Assembly: GCA_914767715.1 (NCBI GenBank)
Contig: OU612068.1
Location: forward strand, 15,748,001 to 15,812,000
Source: Membranipora membranacea
Taxonomy: Eukaryota; Bryozoa; Gymnolaemata; Cheilostomatida; Membraniporidae
Direction: 5' to 3'
Length of the DNA stretch: 64,000 nucleotides
Position 1 is the stretch's first letter. Every line of letters starts with the position of its first letter. The translations under genes and the position numbers were made by a program. The notes beneath the pieces are model-generated. The model made no database searches. It was not told where the DNA came from and was given only the letters and a program-made list of their open reading frames with translations. Below are positions 1 through 12,221 of this stretch, piece by piece.

Positions 1-3000
1 GAAGCTGAACAAGTTGCATTAGAAAGATAAGAGACTGTGATTAAACACATAAGGATATATAATAAAGTCGCACTCAGAGCGCGACGGCAGCCGATCTGTC
101 ACAGTATAAGTGCATCTGTAGATTGCCTTCCTGATATTAATTAGCAATGATTGGCATTTTTTTGTAAACAATGAGTTATAGTTTCCTCTAAAACAGATTA
201 CAATGTAATGCAGTACCATTCAAATTTAAGTTCTCCAAAAATTCAGAAGCCCCTTTTGCCAAATTGCCATTGTCAACCAACAATTATGCATAATGTTGTT
301 GTAAATTCAGCACTTAGAAGATTAGCGGTTATGTAATACGACCAACGATGATGAATAGGTTAATGGGAGAAAACAGCTAACAAACAAAATTTAAGCCGGA
401 TATACCAATATTGTAATTAAAAGTTCACTAAAATGACTTGTGCGTCATCTCAAGGGCTCTAAGTTAAGAGAGCTAGGTAGACCAGGTAACCTTGTGCATA
501 GGACAACATTATCCAAGCGGAGTTCTCAAATTTCGTTTCTAACCACAAATTCAACAGTAAAAAGTAAATCTATTCCCTACAATGTCATTGCAGGAGACAC
601 ACCGCACCAAGACACCCGCAGCTATCACGAATTTAGGGTAAAAAGTCATTATTCACCGATTAGACAGTTGCGGAGCAGGCTTATATTATAAAACCAATTT
701 CCAAACAGACTAAGGTGTGAAATCTAGAATAATTATATGGTCAGTGTGGACATTAAGTTGATATTTTGTGAGGATTTTTATCCATTATCCAGCACTTGTT
801 ACCACATTAACACTGAGTTTGAGACATCTTAATTTGGTCTAAGTGCCTTGGACAGTTGTTAATTTTGAGTACAAATTTAAACTGGTTTTTTAATAGGTGC
901 AGACTAAGCCAACTGTGTAGCCTCATTGGCGGCTGAAGAATGCAGTTTTTGGTAATTTCAATCAGGTGTCCGGAATAATTACAGTTTTGCCAAAAAAATA
1001 CATCTCTGAATGAGCCGCAAAGTCGCAGAGTAAACCGATTATATAGCCTCTTTGTCATTTCCCATCACACAAAGCATGTCCTCGTTTTGCGCCACCTGCT
1101 ACCATTTTTTTCGAAAAAATCAAACAATTGAACTCGGGCGGGAAATACAAGAATATTAATGTAACAAAGTGGTGAGGCGCCGATAAATCAGATGATCAGG
1201 GCGTGATCATTTTAGTTTAATTTTCATCATCATGATCAACGTAATAATATGTCATTGCTAGTAAAACGATAACATAAAACGATCATAAACTGTGGTTATC
1301 AGAAATCCTCATTTGGCCCTACAACTGAACTTTTTTTGTGATTCGCGCCAGTCTCAAATCTTTAAAATTGAAGTCTTGCCAATAGTTTCTCATTCATGCA
1401 TTATAAAATATGTTGCGGTGTAACAATCGAATGAGGTTGATTACTGAATAAAGTGTTGTAAAAATTCTGAGATTTACTGAAAATCTGGACCTGGACCATC
1501 CAACCTCAAGCAACATGCGCAAAATATGAACTGAATTTGGTCCATCATGAACTTGCAGTATTCACATCTTGAACCTTGAGCCAGACCCTGGAAGCTCTTG
1601 AACAGTGGAAATTGGTTCTTTATTTGTCAACAATGATGTTATTAATCTATGAGCCTTCAGCTGACATTGAACTTTGCCAAATCAAAATTAATAGCAATTT
1701 CATAGCATTATATTCCACAGGCGGATGCAATGTTCGTTGTCCTGGAAATTAATCTGGTAGTTAGAATACAAATTTCGATTTAAAAAACCCGTGAAAATAC
1801 CCATCGGAAAAACGGCTAACAATTTGATACATCAGTGACACCAATTAAAAAACCATAATGCCAATTGTTCACTCTACTTAACGGTCAGTGCCCAATTGTT
1901 TGATCTAAATTTTAGGCTAGTCCCAGACATTTCTGTGTGTGCCAACAGCTCTTTGTTGCATTACACCCACTTCCCGTTCATTTCCGTAGCCCTACTCAGT
2001 TTCTGCTACATATGAAGGGGTTATTACTGTGACCTTCTATGTTTTAATTGTTTACAAATGATTCTCCAAACTGAAACTTTATATACAACCTAACGATCAA
2101 ACTTCCAAAACAGTGTTCACCACAGTCATATTGGCAGGAGTTGTAATCTCTTGGTTTGAAATAACCACACAATTTGAGTTTAAATTCCCAGGGTTTAAAT
2201 ACGTGGTCCTCATAGTTGGAAGAGGACGAAATATCTGTGGCTAGCATTGACATCATAAGTTGACAGCCTAATTTCTTCAAAACAACTTTAAAAAGCATTA
2301 AAATTAAGTACAGAGCGTTTGAGCGAATTAGTGAGGTATTAAAACTTCCCAAACGATTTGCCGCTTGAGACAGGAGGCCTGTACAGATGGCCGAGAAAGT
2401 CTGCATTGCTCAAATTCGTTCAACCCTGTTCTAAAAAGTTTCCTGTGAATCAGAGATGATTTGTGGAATAGCTGATTCCGCCGTCATAACAAAGAGAGAC
2501 AGTATTGTTTCCGCATTTTGAGAAAACTTCAAATCGCTTTTTAATACAGCCAATCAAGAAAAGTTAAAACCGCAGGGGTGCAAACTATGCATAGCTTGTG
2601 AGGTTAGCCATTTATATGGTTCCGCAAACATACCATAACTAATGTACTGCGTTGAGGAAACAGTTGAGACAAAAGCAATTAAGGCAATAAAGAATGTCAA
2701 ACCAAAAATAGATCAAAGTTGTCAATACATTATTTTTTCATTGTTATCCTTGCCAGAGCTTGATTTGAGGTATGCTATGAGCTGACAACCTAAGACATCA
2801 AGTTATTCTCAGACAAATGTATGGTGAGTTATATGGGAAAACCCATTTTTTGTGGAGGGTTTCAGGGAAACAGTTTCCTGAAACCTGAGCAATCTCCCTA
2901 TAATTTGAGGTAATGTAATTTTCTTTCCTTCGGTATTACCTGATGTCACCTTTATGGTAATTATATAAGCTTTTTGTGATGTCGTTACTTGGCAGCGAAT

Positions 3001-3273
3001 TTTTTTCTAGATGATAACCCAAACACATATTCTGTGACATAGAGGGTACTCCATCTTATGTTCAGTACATATCAGTTATATTATATATCTCCTGAACAGA
3101 TGAGCAATAAAACTCTCAGCAGTTGTCAGCTAGACTAATTCTAGGGCTAGTTTGGTTTGTCCCACACCCCCAGTCCTTCTCATATACGATACACATTATA
3201 TATGGCTTTGTTCCTCTCACTACCTACCATTAAGATATTAAATGATTGAAATAGAATGGGTGAATATAAGATC

Positions 3274-3288
3274 GGGGGGGGGGGGGGG
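3274..3288. repeat. Poly-G homopolymer, 15 bases
   Basis: An uninterrupted run of G is read directly from the sequence. It lies in presumed intron DNA. Its length is prone to sequencing error. Confidence 0.9.
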
Positions 3289-3388
3289 CTGGTCAGGTGA
3301 AGGGAGCTGTATTTTGGAGTTAGCACATCTCCCATCTTCCATCTATTATATATGGGAAGGGCTTGGCAAGGTTGTAATATAACATCAA

Positions 3389-3482
3389 ATGCATCATCTT
3401 GTAATGTCAAGACGCATCTTACTTATTTAATCTAAGATTGAATGCATCACCTTGTAATATCAAGATGCATCTTACTCATTTA
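3389..3482. repeat. Two-copy 53-bp tandem repeat with internal foldback
   Basis: Two adjacent units, beginning near 3389 and 3442, read GCATCATCTTGTAATGTCAA and GCATCACCTTGTAATATCAA, followed by GA(C/T)GCATCTTACT. Each unit contains a short inverted repeat (GCATC..CTTG / CAAG..GATGC-like) around TAAT. Confidence 0.7.
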
Positions 3483-3764
3483 CAAGCTTCAAGGTAGTTG
3501 AAGTAACAGATTCATTTCGAATTTATGAGTATTTTAATTTACACCTTTTTGACCAGTCATGTTTTCTCTGTTCTATTACTACCATAATATACCATCGATA
3601 CAGCACAGCACAACTATTATTATGTGTTTTTATATGTTCATGAGGTGAAGCTATCAAGCGCTGCTTAGCTAAGTACATATTCCAACTTCAAAGTGAGAAA
3701 TCAGAAAATCTGCCAGCAGTAAATAATTCAAGCTGTACCAAAGTGACGGAAGGAGAATACTTAC

Positions 3765-6700
3765 GCCCGTACTGTCAGGAGGCTCCAAGTCTATCTTCTC
3801 AACGATAGTCATTATGTCTAAAATAAAACACATATACATACACATATATAAAATATACAACTTTACGAGTATACAATGATACAAATATACAAGCATTGTA
3901 TGTTATATGTATACTGTGTATGCGTATACTCCCATGGAAATATACCTCAGACGCGTGCAATTTTAACACAAACAAAAGATGTGGGTGCCTAACAAGCGTG
4001 ACTTTCTGGAATGATTGATGAAGAAACTAGTTCTAGAAAATAGCAGTTTTTGTTTCCATCAAACCAGTATCGAAAACCGCAACAACTCAGCTAACCTCTT
4101 TAAAAACTTTTCCTTTGGTTCATGGAAATTTGAATTAACTCAAATCAACAACGGTCGATTTAATTTATGACAAGTCCTCACTGGTAAATTAATCTCAAAA
4201 TTCCTTCATATCAGTAAAGTGAAGAGAATAAACAACTTAAGTTTCTTCAAATATTCAAAATATTTTAATGTAACTAATACATAATTTCAAACATACAAGT
4301 CATTATCAATCACCATAATTATCTATAGTTTCGGAGAATGAGGACATTATAAGGACATTTGAGACATAAGCTTCATTAGTACCAGGCAGTTATAAGTGTG
4401 TCCATCATTTAATTTGACACTTTGAAAAAATTTAAATTAATGGGAATTTACACCCTGTCTACGGGGAAGTGGTGAGATATATAGTTAGGTCTTTCATAGG
4501 TTTATCAGTATAGAAAAATGATTTCAGTTTTCAGGTCCAGAATATCAGCTTCAAGGAATATACTCTGTAAGTAGAGCTCACGAGATTGACGGTCAGATCT
4601 CATTAATGATTCCACGCTCAAGTCCAAAATAAAAGTAATTAACTTATGATATCGCTTTTAAATAATAATTTTCTTATGTAATTACCAAAGTCAAACACGA
4701 GATAATTTATTTTACATTATAAAAACCTGAAATGTGTAATCTTTCTTAGGATGATTGGATCAAATTCAAACCACATTTTGAAATTAGTGATCAATAACCC
4801 CACGAAGCTAGAAATGAGATGACCGATTAGTACCAGTGTAAACAGTTCAAACTTCATTTTAAGATGATTATTCACTGAATCAGTTGATTAGCAAACTTAA
4901 GTTTAGAAGTTATATCCAAAGTCACATTGTGATTTACTTATAGCAACACAGTATTAGCTAAGCTATTCCAACAAGAGTTGATTTTGTGATGTACAACGAC
5001 ATCAGTGAGTTTGTAAGCCTATAAAGTTATCTGTTGGTGTGATACATGGGGGTTTGGGATGTCAGGTATTACCTTTTGAACACAATGACACAAAATGTAC
5101 TATGTAAATCCATACGTATACTGCACTACATTTGATTTTTTTTAAAACAAATCGGTTTTTTAAAAACATAATCACCAAATGAAGGGCAAAAATTTTAGCC
5201 TGTTTTATAACGAACATGAGCAGTGACTGTAAAAACCTACCATTGTCTTCTGTCTCCTCACCGGAACTCAGCTCCTCCGCCTCAGATGATGAGATATCTT
5301 CTGACCGAGTTCCTGTAACAAGAAATAAGAAACTCATTCCAGCCATGTGACATGTCTGATGGTTTGAACACAAACATCAGTGACCTCAAACCACTTGATA
5401 CATGACTGTATCTAGTAATATCGTGCGCATTTAACAGCTTTTTTCCATAAAGCTGAGCAGAGCCCTGATCCAAATCTAGACAGGAGGTGTAGGATAGAGT
5501 AGGGTATGTTAACTCATCGTAGGGTCGTTCAGCCGAGATTATACAATTGCTGTTCACACATCATAGTATGAAGCTAATGGAATCAGGGCTCCCTGATGGA
5601 ATATTTAGAATTAGTGCGTGTTATGGTCAGGGTTAGCTTCACAATATGGTAACATATCTGATCCAAAACACAATTGTTATAAAATAAGGTATTCAAGAAA
5701 GCGAAGTATATGAAAGGTTTGCATAAGAGAGAAGACTATTGATTTAACAGGAACTGTTGTATAAAATACCCTCTCAGTGGAATATTTGGCTAAGTAAAAA
5801 TCAAAGGTATCCGGTAAAGGAATTTTTCTCTGTTTTTGTTTTATCTGCGTTTGAACTTGGAAAGTTTTCTCATGACAACTATGCAAATTCAGTAAAAATC
5901 TAAAGCAAGACGCTTGCAAGATGCACCTCAGGGAACTACATTCACAATCAACTAAGAATAAAGTAGATCCCAATAGTGTTTCTTTAGAATAAATCTGCAA
6001 TTCAGTTTTAGGCTTATTGAGAGTTGATAAAAAGGTCGAGGGCTTTATTGAAATAGCTGCCTTGTTGAGGATGACTTTTCACATATAAGGTAAATAGGGA
6101 ATTGATCGCTAACTGTTGTTCTACCTTTGATTAATTCGTTGATTCTTTTACGAGACATGATCTCAATGTGACCACAACAAAACTCTTCCATTTCCTCTAA
6201 GGTGTATTTCTGCAAGAAGAAAAAACCAAATCACATATATTATGATCAATCACTAGCAGTTTATTTTGGCATTGCACTTTAAGTGAAGGACACAGAGATT
6301 TGAATTTTTAAATCCTTGACAACATTGGGAGCAATGCCAAGTACAAGTAAGTCAGGTACGCGGAGGTTAATTTGAGGCGAAACCAAAAATACTAGGACCG
6401 TAGCTCACACAGCCCGGTGAGCTGGCACAAAAAACTCAGAACCTTCTTAAATTTCATTGGGTAGATTCCAAAACATATCACGGAGATATTTACCGCAGTC
6501 AAATCATTATATGCGTCTTAGCACGATCTTGCGGCTATATAATTTAAATAAACCTTCATGGCATCATCGAATTAAACTTTAATGCTTTGGTATACAAGAA
6601 AAAAGACGGGGGTTCATAAAACTTTTCTATAAAATCGAACTGATCAAAACCTGAATTTATCCAACAACCACGCCCAGTAAACTTTTCTTTGTCCCCGAAT

Positions 6701-9420
6701 CAGTTGCAAAAATATTTCATAACAAGTCTATCATAATAAACAACTATTTGAGCCTCTTTTTACGTCAAATTAAGTGGTGAAATTTGAGAATTTGGCCAAT
6801 CCCCTTCATGTCTTAGCAGACAGTAGATCCTAGGTGTGGACTAATCTCGACGTCTCAACAGTCTGATAGACACTACGGCACCTTGTACCAGAGGAGGAGT
6901 TGACGTCGTCCTCATAGTCGTAAACATGGATTCCTTGAGATTAATTTTGTAAGAATTTAAATCCCTGAACAAACGAGCGCAGGTGATAAAAGTTTAAACT
7001 GCGTCATAGTGCCTCGAGAAAGACCACCAACCAACCAATCGAATCATCCAGCTCACATTACTGGATGAGAGTTTGGTGAGCAATTAAAATTCAGTAAAAC
7101 CACATTTCAGTAGAATAGGATTCATGTAATAAGCGATTATATAATAAGACAAATAGCCATAAAATCGGCCAACTAATGAGAGCCATCAATCTAAACAATC
7201 TAAGGAGTCAAGGATTTACATGATTAATTCAAATTTTTCTAGTAACAAAACCGGCAAAGTCAAACATTAACTTTTTTGAGTGTGATGACATAGGTAGTCG
7301 TTATGTAACAGGTTAGGAGTTATGAAACAGGTCAAGGATTAGTAGCTTCGGGTGCTAATCCGTTTACGCTTACTCTGACAGGCCAAGTTAAGGGAAGCCA
7401 GGTACCTTGAGAATATCAGGTAGCATAGATTTGAGCTTTTGTCTGGAAAGACTAGAAAACATTTCCCTCACAAGCTCCCGTCTATCTTTTATGTAGTGAC
7501 TCATGGGGTATAACTCCTTACTAAGATCAATATCAGATCCAAAAGACTCATCGTCGACTGCACTGTGTGACTTCTTCTTCGTCTTCCGTTTTAAAGTCTG
7601 AAAAAAAATGTTAACTCATCATAAAAAATATTAAAGTGAGGCTATGTCTGAGAGGCTAACTCGAGTTTTTTTCTATATATCTCTTTATATAAACCTTGGA
7701 GTTCAAGGTTTGTACTCAAACAAACATTATATTGAGCTTAGATGTATCCTGTTGTATTTTTTCCATATTCTCAGTCTGAGAAATTAAACTGATAAAAGTA
7801 AAAAATAGACCTCGGCAAAAAGATGTCTCCTACCAGCAATACTTTTTTTCTTTTGTAACTCCTGGGAACCAGACCCCATATATGAACTTATTCTAGAAAT
7901 GCCCTATAGCCAATGGTCGGTAACTAATTACTGTAAAGTAGCAAGTACTCAGTATTTAGTGTTTAGAGTGACTAATGTCAGGACTTTCTGTAACCTAAGA
8001 GTTTCTATAACCTGACCAAACGGTTAACATCTTAGAGCTGCCATCCATGTGTTTAATGGTTTATATTGAAGATTCCCTGATATGTAGTCTGAGCCCCCCA
8101 GACTTTGCCCCCTGTCCGACGGCTGTTTATTCATCTTGATGCAGCCACAGGTAGGACTTTGTATGTCACCACAATGAAAAACATCAAAGTTACTGTCTGT
8201 AGCCTAGTGCTCAATATTTATGACAATAAATACTTCCTACAATAGTAATACTTCTATAATATTTCTACAGTATTCTGTACTATTACGTAAGAAGTAATAC
8301 AAATGTAATACTTCGATGGTGTGAATGTATTTGTCATCACTTCTATAACATTGACCCCTTTTACAATAATGTTTCTCTATAAAGGCATGACGCAAACCAT
8401 CCTATGCGCTCAAAGTCACCAACTCCAATCCATGCAAATCCTATTCGCCTTTATGGGAGCTGGACAAAGGTTACAGTATATACATTAAAAGCTAAGTTCT
8501 CGTACCACAAGCCCTCCAAAAAGGAGTGAAACCATTCGCTACATAGAGTTCTAGGAAATATCTCGAGACCATTAATAATAGAGGATGAACCTTCGGTTCC
8601 ATTCATTTTTGCGCATCCATTTTATCTGCGTGTTCAATTTATCAATGCTGTCGGAGCAACACAGGTACAACATAAATACTAATTAGCCTCTGTTCTTTGA
8701 TACAATCATGATAGTAAATTCTTGAATTTCACTGCAATATATCACGGTCAGTGTTAAGCGCTATCAACAGTAGAAATCAAAACATTGTCTATAATTAATT
8801 AGTTTAATTCTCTATAAATGAGCAAAATATTTCATGAATCCTATGTAAACAAAAATAACTTGAAGTTGTATTAAACAATAATTTTTCATGCAGAGGCGAG
8901 CGATAGGCAGCATCCAAAGGAACTAATTATAACTAAATATTTCACATGATAAACATGGTAAATTAGTTCACACACACTACGTGGGTTCTAAATTATCAGT
9001 CAAGGGGTCATTTGAACTCCATGCAATTGGCTGCAGTATTAATTTCAGTCACGTAACAGGCCGTAACTCTGTTTTGTTGATTTAGGATATATCAATATAC
9101 ATGTAAATCTGTATGAACTTCTATATTGCACTGACCGACGTGTTGAGGTGCCTTGGATACTGGTCAACTGGTGAAATAAGACCTGCTAGCAAATCTGCAC
9201 TGAGCAGCACTACACTCCTAGTAAAAACTTATTACTTGTAAAGTTGGCTCAGGAAAAATTATTGTTCAAACAACTCTTAAACAAATCTCACCTTCTTTTT
9301 TGGTGCAGATGACTTTTTCTTGGATTTTTTCACAGGCCCAGCATCAGTATCTTCAGAGCCACCACTCTTTCTTTTCTTTCTGGGTTTCTTTGTGTCACTC
9401 ACTGTGCTGTCCGGCAACAT
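3765..9420 (-). CDS. CAAP1: CAAP1-like protein (caspase activity and apoptosis inhibitor 1 family), 3'-incomplete
   Basis: Five coding exons on the minus strand join in phase: 9420-9292, 7597-7406, 6209-6125, 5312-5241 and 3817-3765, all with GT/AG borders. The first encodes a Lys/Arg-rich N-terminus (KKPRKKRKS, KKSKKKSS), probably a nuclear-localisation type sequence. Exons 2 and 3 carry the recognisable core: HYIKDRREL, then KLKSMLPDILK, then YTLEEMEEFC and MSRKRINELIKG. This matches human CAAP1 in order and spacing (FYISDKKEM, KLQKMLPDVLK, SIEEIKKLC, LSEKKILKIL, as I recall it). Exons 4 and 5 are acidic and Ser-rich, as in the family. The C-terminal conserved helix of CAAP1 is not found in the window. 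A good acceptor (TTGTTCAG on the minus strand) sits at position 5, so the next exon may begin at position 4 and run off the edge. The start is taken as ATG 9420 because an in-frame TGA lies upstream across the preceding splice. CAAP1 is reported in mammals as an anti-apoptotic regulator of caspases; function here is inferred from homology only. Confidence 0.75.
8085..8123 (+). repeat. Dispersed repeat, copy 1 (inverted relative to 59529-59560)
   Basis: The segment starts TAGTCTGAGCCCCCCAGACT and ends GTCCGACGGC. The reverse complement of 59529-59560 shows the same blocks (TAGTCTGAGCCCCCAGACTT then GCCCGACGGC). The two lie 51 kb apart in opposite orientations, so this is probably part of a small interspersed element whose limits I cannot define. 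Confidence 0.55.
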
Positions 9421-9860
9421 TCTGAAATTATAACAGCAACATTGTGGGAAACTGCCCCCACTCCTCTAAACCGCTTGTCACATATGTACACACTCACCAC
9501 CCCCTCAAAAAAATTAATGCAACGAAGGTGCAAGGTGAAACAAAGAACTTCATCATGAAATTAAAAGTTTTTGCCTTGATTGTTTCACAATGTTAAATCT
9601 ATCCTACTCCTAGGTATATCTTATGTAAAAACTCTATGTTATAACTCAAGGCTAATCTTCGAACATTAAAATTCTTGAGTAATTCCAACCTATAAGTACA
9701 AGATGATGACATCATTCGATGGAAAGCCTCAAGGTGTCAAGTAGTTTAATATGACAATGTTAGTGCTTGAAATCGCATTAATTTCACAACGTGTGATTGC
9801 TTAGATGGTTGAGGAATACAAACTCTCCTCGGTTTTCCATCATACGATATAAAAACTTAC

Positions 9861-9943
9861 CTGAATCCTTTTTTTCTGCGAAGTCTTGCCGTTCAAACAA
9901 TCAAGAAACAACCTCTTCTTTTCCCCAACGATTGACTCAGTCT
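9861..9943 (-). other. Probable 5'UTR exon of the CAAP1-like gene
   Basis: On the minus strand this segment has a strong acceptor (a T-run then CCTAG) and a consensus donor (CAG|GTAAGT). Its donor pairs with the acceptor just before ATG 9420 (ATTTCAG|AATGTTG). The frame that would read into that ATG holds a TGA within this exon, and the frame fully open through the exon stops after eight codons in the next one. It therefore looks like untranslated leader, not coding sequence. An alternative is an exon of a different transcript isoform. Confidence 0.5.
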
Positions 9944-11597
9944 CTAGGAAAAAAAAACGAAATAATTCTTGTGGTATAGATAAGCTTAGGGATGAAACAT
10001 GAAAATGTAATTCATTCCCTGCATAGTAAAACCACATGTCTATCACTATCTAGAACTCTAAAATAAACTTAAAATCAGTTGGGAAGTAAATATGGAAGAT
10101 TGCTGTTCCAATAGGCTTGGCACATGTAGAATCACATGTATATATGCCAGCTATTGCATACAGAGCTTGTGTACCTTATCGATAGAAATCTAGGTTATTA
10201 GGTTTCAACATTCAACATTTCACCACTTCTGTTTTTCAGATATACTTTGAGGAAATTTTATGTTCAGAGAGCCAGTATTCAAGGCTGATGAATGATCAAA
10301 AATCTGTTCGGCATAATATGAAATCTTGAATTTCGCAGTTCTCTGTTTCCTGACCAAATACCAGTTTTCCTGCCATACCAGGGGGAGGGGGACTTTCTTA
10401 ATTTGTTTCATGCCGGGAAATAATACTCTAGCTTCCGAAATGACTTCCCTATGAAATCATCTTTGTAGTAATCATTCTGATGATTGTGTGTTAAACAGGC
10501 CACATTTGCCCTGTCCCTCTTCGCTCCTACTTGAAGCAGAGCACAAGGATTGAAACAAACACAGTCAAGCAGTTTCACTACGATCTCAGATCACTGCCTC
10601 TAAGTGCTTGAGCCCAGACTTTTCTGTTACGAGCTGACTTACAGCAACGAAGCCTTGCTAGTATGGAAGAAAACTGATCCTGGAGCCGGCCAGTTGGTTC
10701 TATGATCCATCATATCCGGTAATGGTAGTCCTTCATTTGTCAGCAGGAATTTGCCTGAGATAATATTGGACTAAATAAATAGATGTTCTACAGTTTTGAC
10801 GACTCAACTTGCCATCAACAAGCACTCACATCTGCAGAAACTACCAACCCATGGCGATCAGTTTCACCATTGTAGGCCTACTACTTGCTTCATGTCATTA
10901 TAGATGTTGGATGAAACCTAATTGCTAGCAACTCTTTAAAAGCATATCTTCTGGTTATGAATGAATCTGCTGAGTGAAGACAATCTTGGAATGATCAATA
11001 TGAGCAGGCTGAAAATACACTGACTCACATTCTTATCCGTAGGCTTGACAAAGTTGAGTCGGGCAGGGGACCCACTCAGTCCACGGAGGCTAGATAGTTA
11101 AGTGGTGAAAGCTGAAAACCCTGACCCCCATTTCTGACCTATTCATTGACCTGAGACCTGTATTGTTGAGGTGAAAACACCTTGAGTAGTAAGTAAGTAA
11201 TGGATAATCTGATGACGGTCATGTTGTTGTTAAGAATGTATTATTAGTTTGTCTATTGTAACTGTTAGTGTTATTTGTATGCTGTAGCAGGGAGGTATAT
11301 ATATATTTGTGTGGAACCCCTCCAAACCTACCCAGTGTATGTCTACTCAGCGAGCAACAGTTGTCACTCCTTGGCCTATTCCATATCATAATATACACAT
11401 ATATATTCTCAACAACTAACCAAGCTTGCCATTTTTCATTCAATTAGCCAGTACCTGACTGATTGGAGCGGGGAGGGGCAGAAGAGACAGTCAACCTGAT
11501 ACTAGCTACGTTAGGACAAGCTGGTGACTGACAATGTCATATCACAGGCATCATCAGGAACTCTTTGATCAGAGTCAGACATAAATCAATTCAATCA

Positions 11598-11614
11598 CAT
11601 CATCATCATCATCA
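11598..11614. repeat. Short (CAT)n microsatellite
   Basis: About five to six uninterrupted CAT units are read directly in intergenic DNA. Confidence 0.8.
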
Positions 11615-12187
11615 GGGTCAGGAATCACAAATGATAAGTCTAAAGTAAATAGAACCTGACAAATAAATGATCTTGCAGACCAAGATTATCCCAAGCATTG
11701 TTGCCTATTTGCAACCAAATTTAACAATACTGTGGTAATCAGAGTAAATAAATCCTTAGATAACATGAAGGCAATGGACATGGTACATTAGTTTAGAGAT
11801 GTTGTTATGAGGGTTTCCCTTCTACAAAATTCCATGGGGGCTGACATATTGGTTGAAAAGGTAATCTGCAGCAAATAGTTTTACAGACTTTATTATTTCG
11901 TAACTTTGCCAAAATTACCGAAGATACTTGAACAAACTTGTAGCTTATATAGTAAGAAAGTATGCAGACCAACCTGTCACTGATATGGCTATGGATTTTT
12001 TTCTGGATCATCTCTAGCCAACGTGTTTGCTCTGATCAGATCAGAACAGACCCATTGGCTAAATCATCTTACTCACTTTCCATTCATATTTCCCCTTCCC
12101 AAATCAGAGAGAGAATTCTCCCTGCTCATAGTCATGTGGCTAATTTTGTAGCTATCTATAGTAGTGAATAGATAGAATATAGAAGAA

Positions 12188-12221
12188 TGTGTGTGTGTTG
12201 ACTGTTGTGTGTGTGTTGTGT
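12188..12221. repeat. Imperfect (TG)n microsatellite
   Basis: Two short TG arrays are separated by TTGACTGT in intergenic DNA. Read directly. Confidence 0.75.

Larger units (their letters stand above)
5..3764. other. Large non-coding stretch, presumed last visible intron of the CAAP1-like gene
   Basis: I found no exon with both splice sites and recognisable protein sequence here. A search by eye on the minus strand for the conserved CAAP1 C-terminal helix found nothing. The stretch holds a poly-G run and a small tandem duplication, listed separately. It is otherwise AT-rich single-copy-looking DNA. Confidence 0.5.

Noticed and set aside
2044-2406. 120-codon open frame on the minus strand
   Set aside because: No recognisable motif, no fitting splice sites into the CAAP1-like gene, and such lengths occur by chance in 64 kb.
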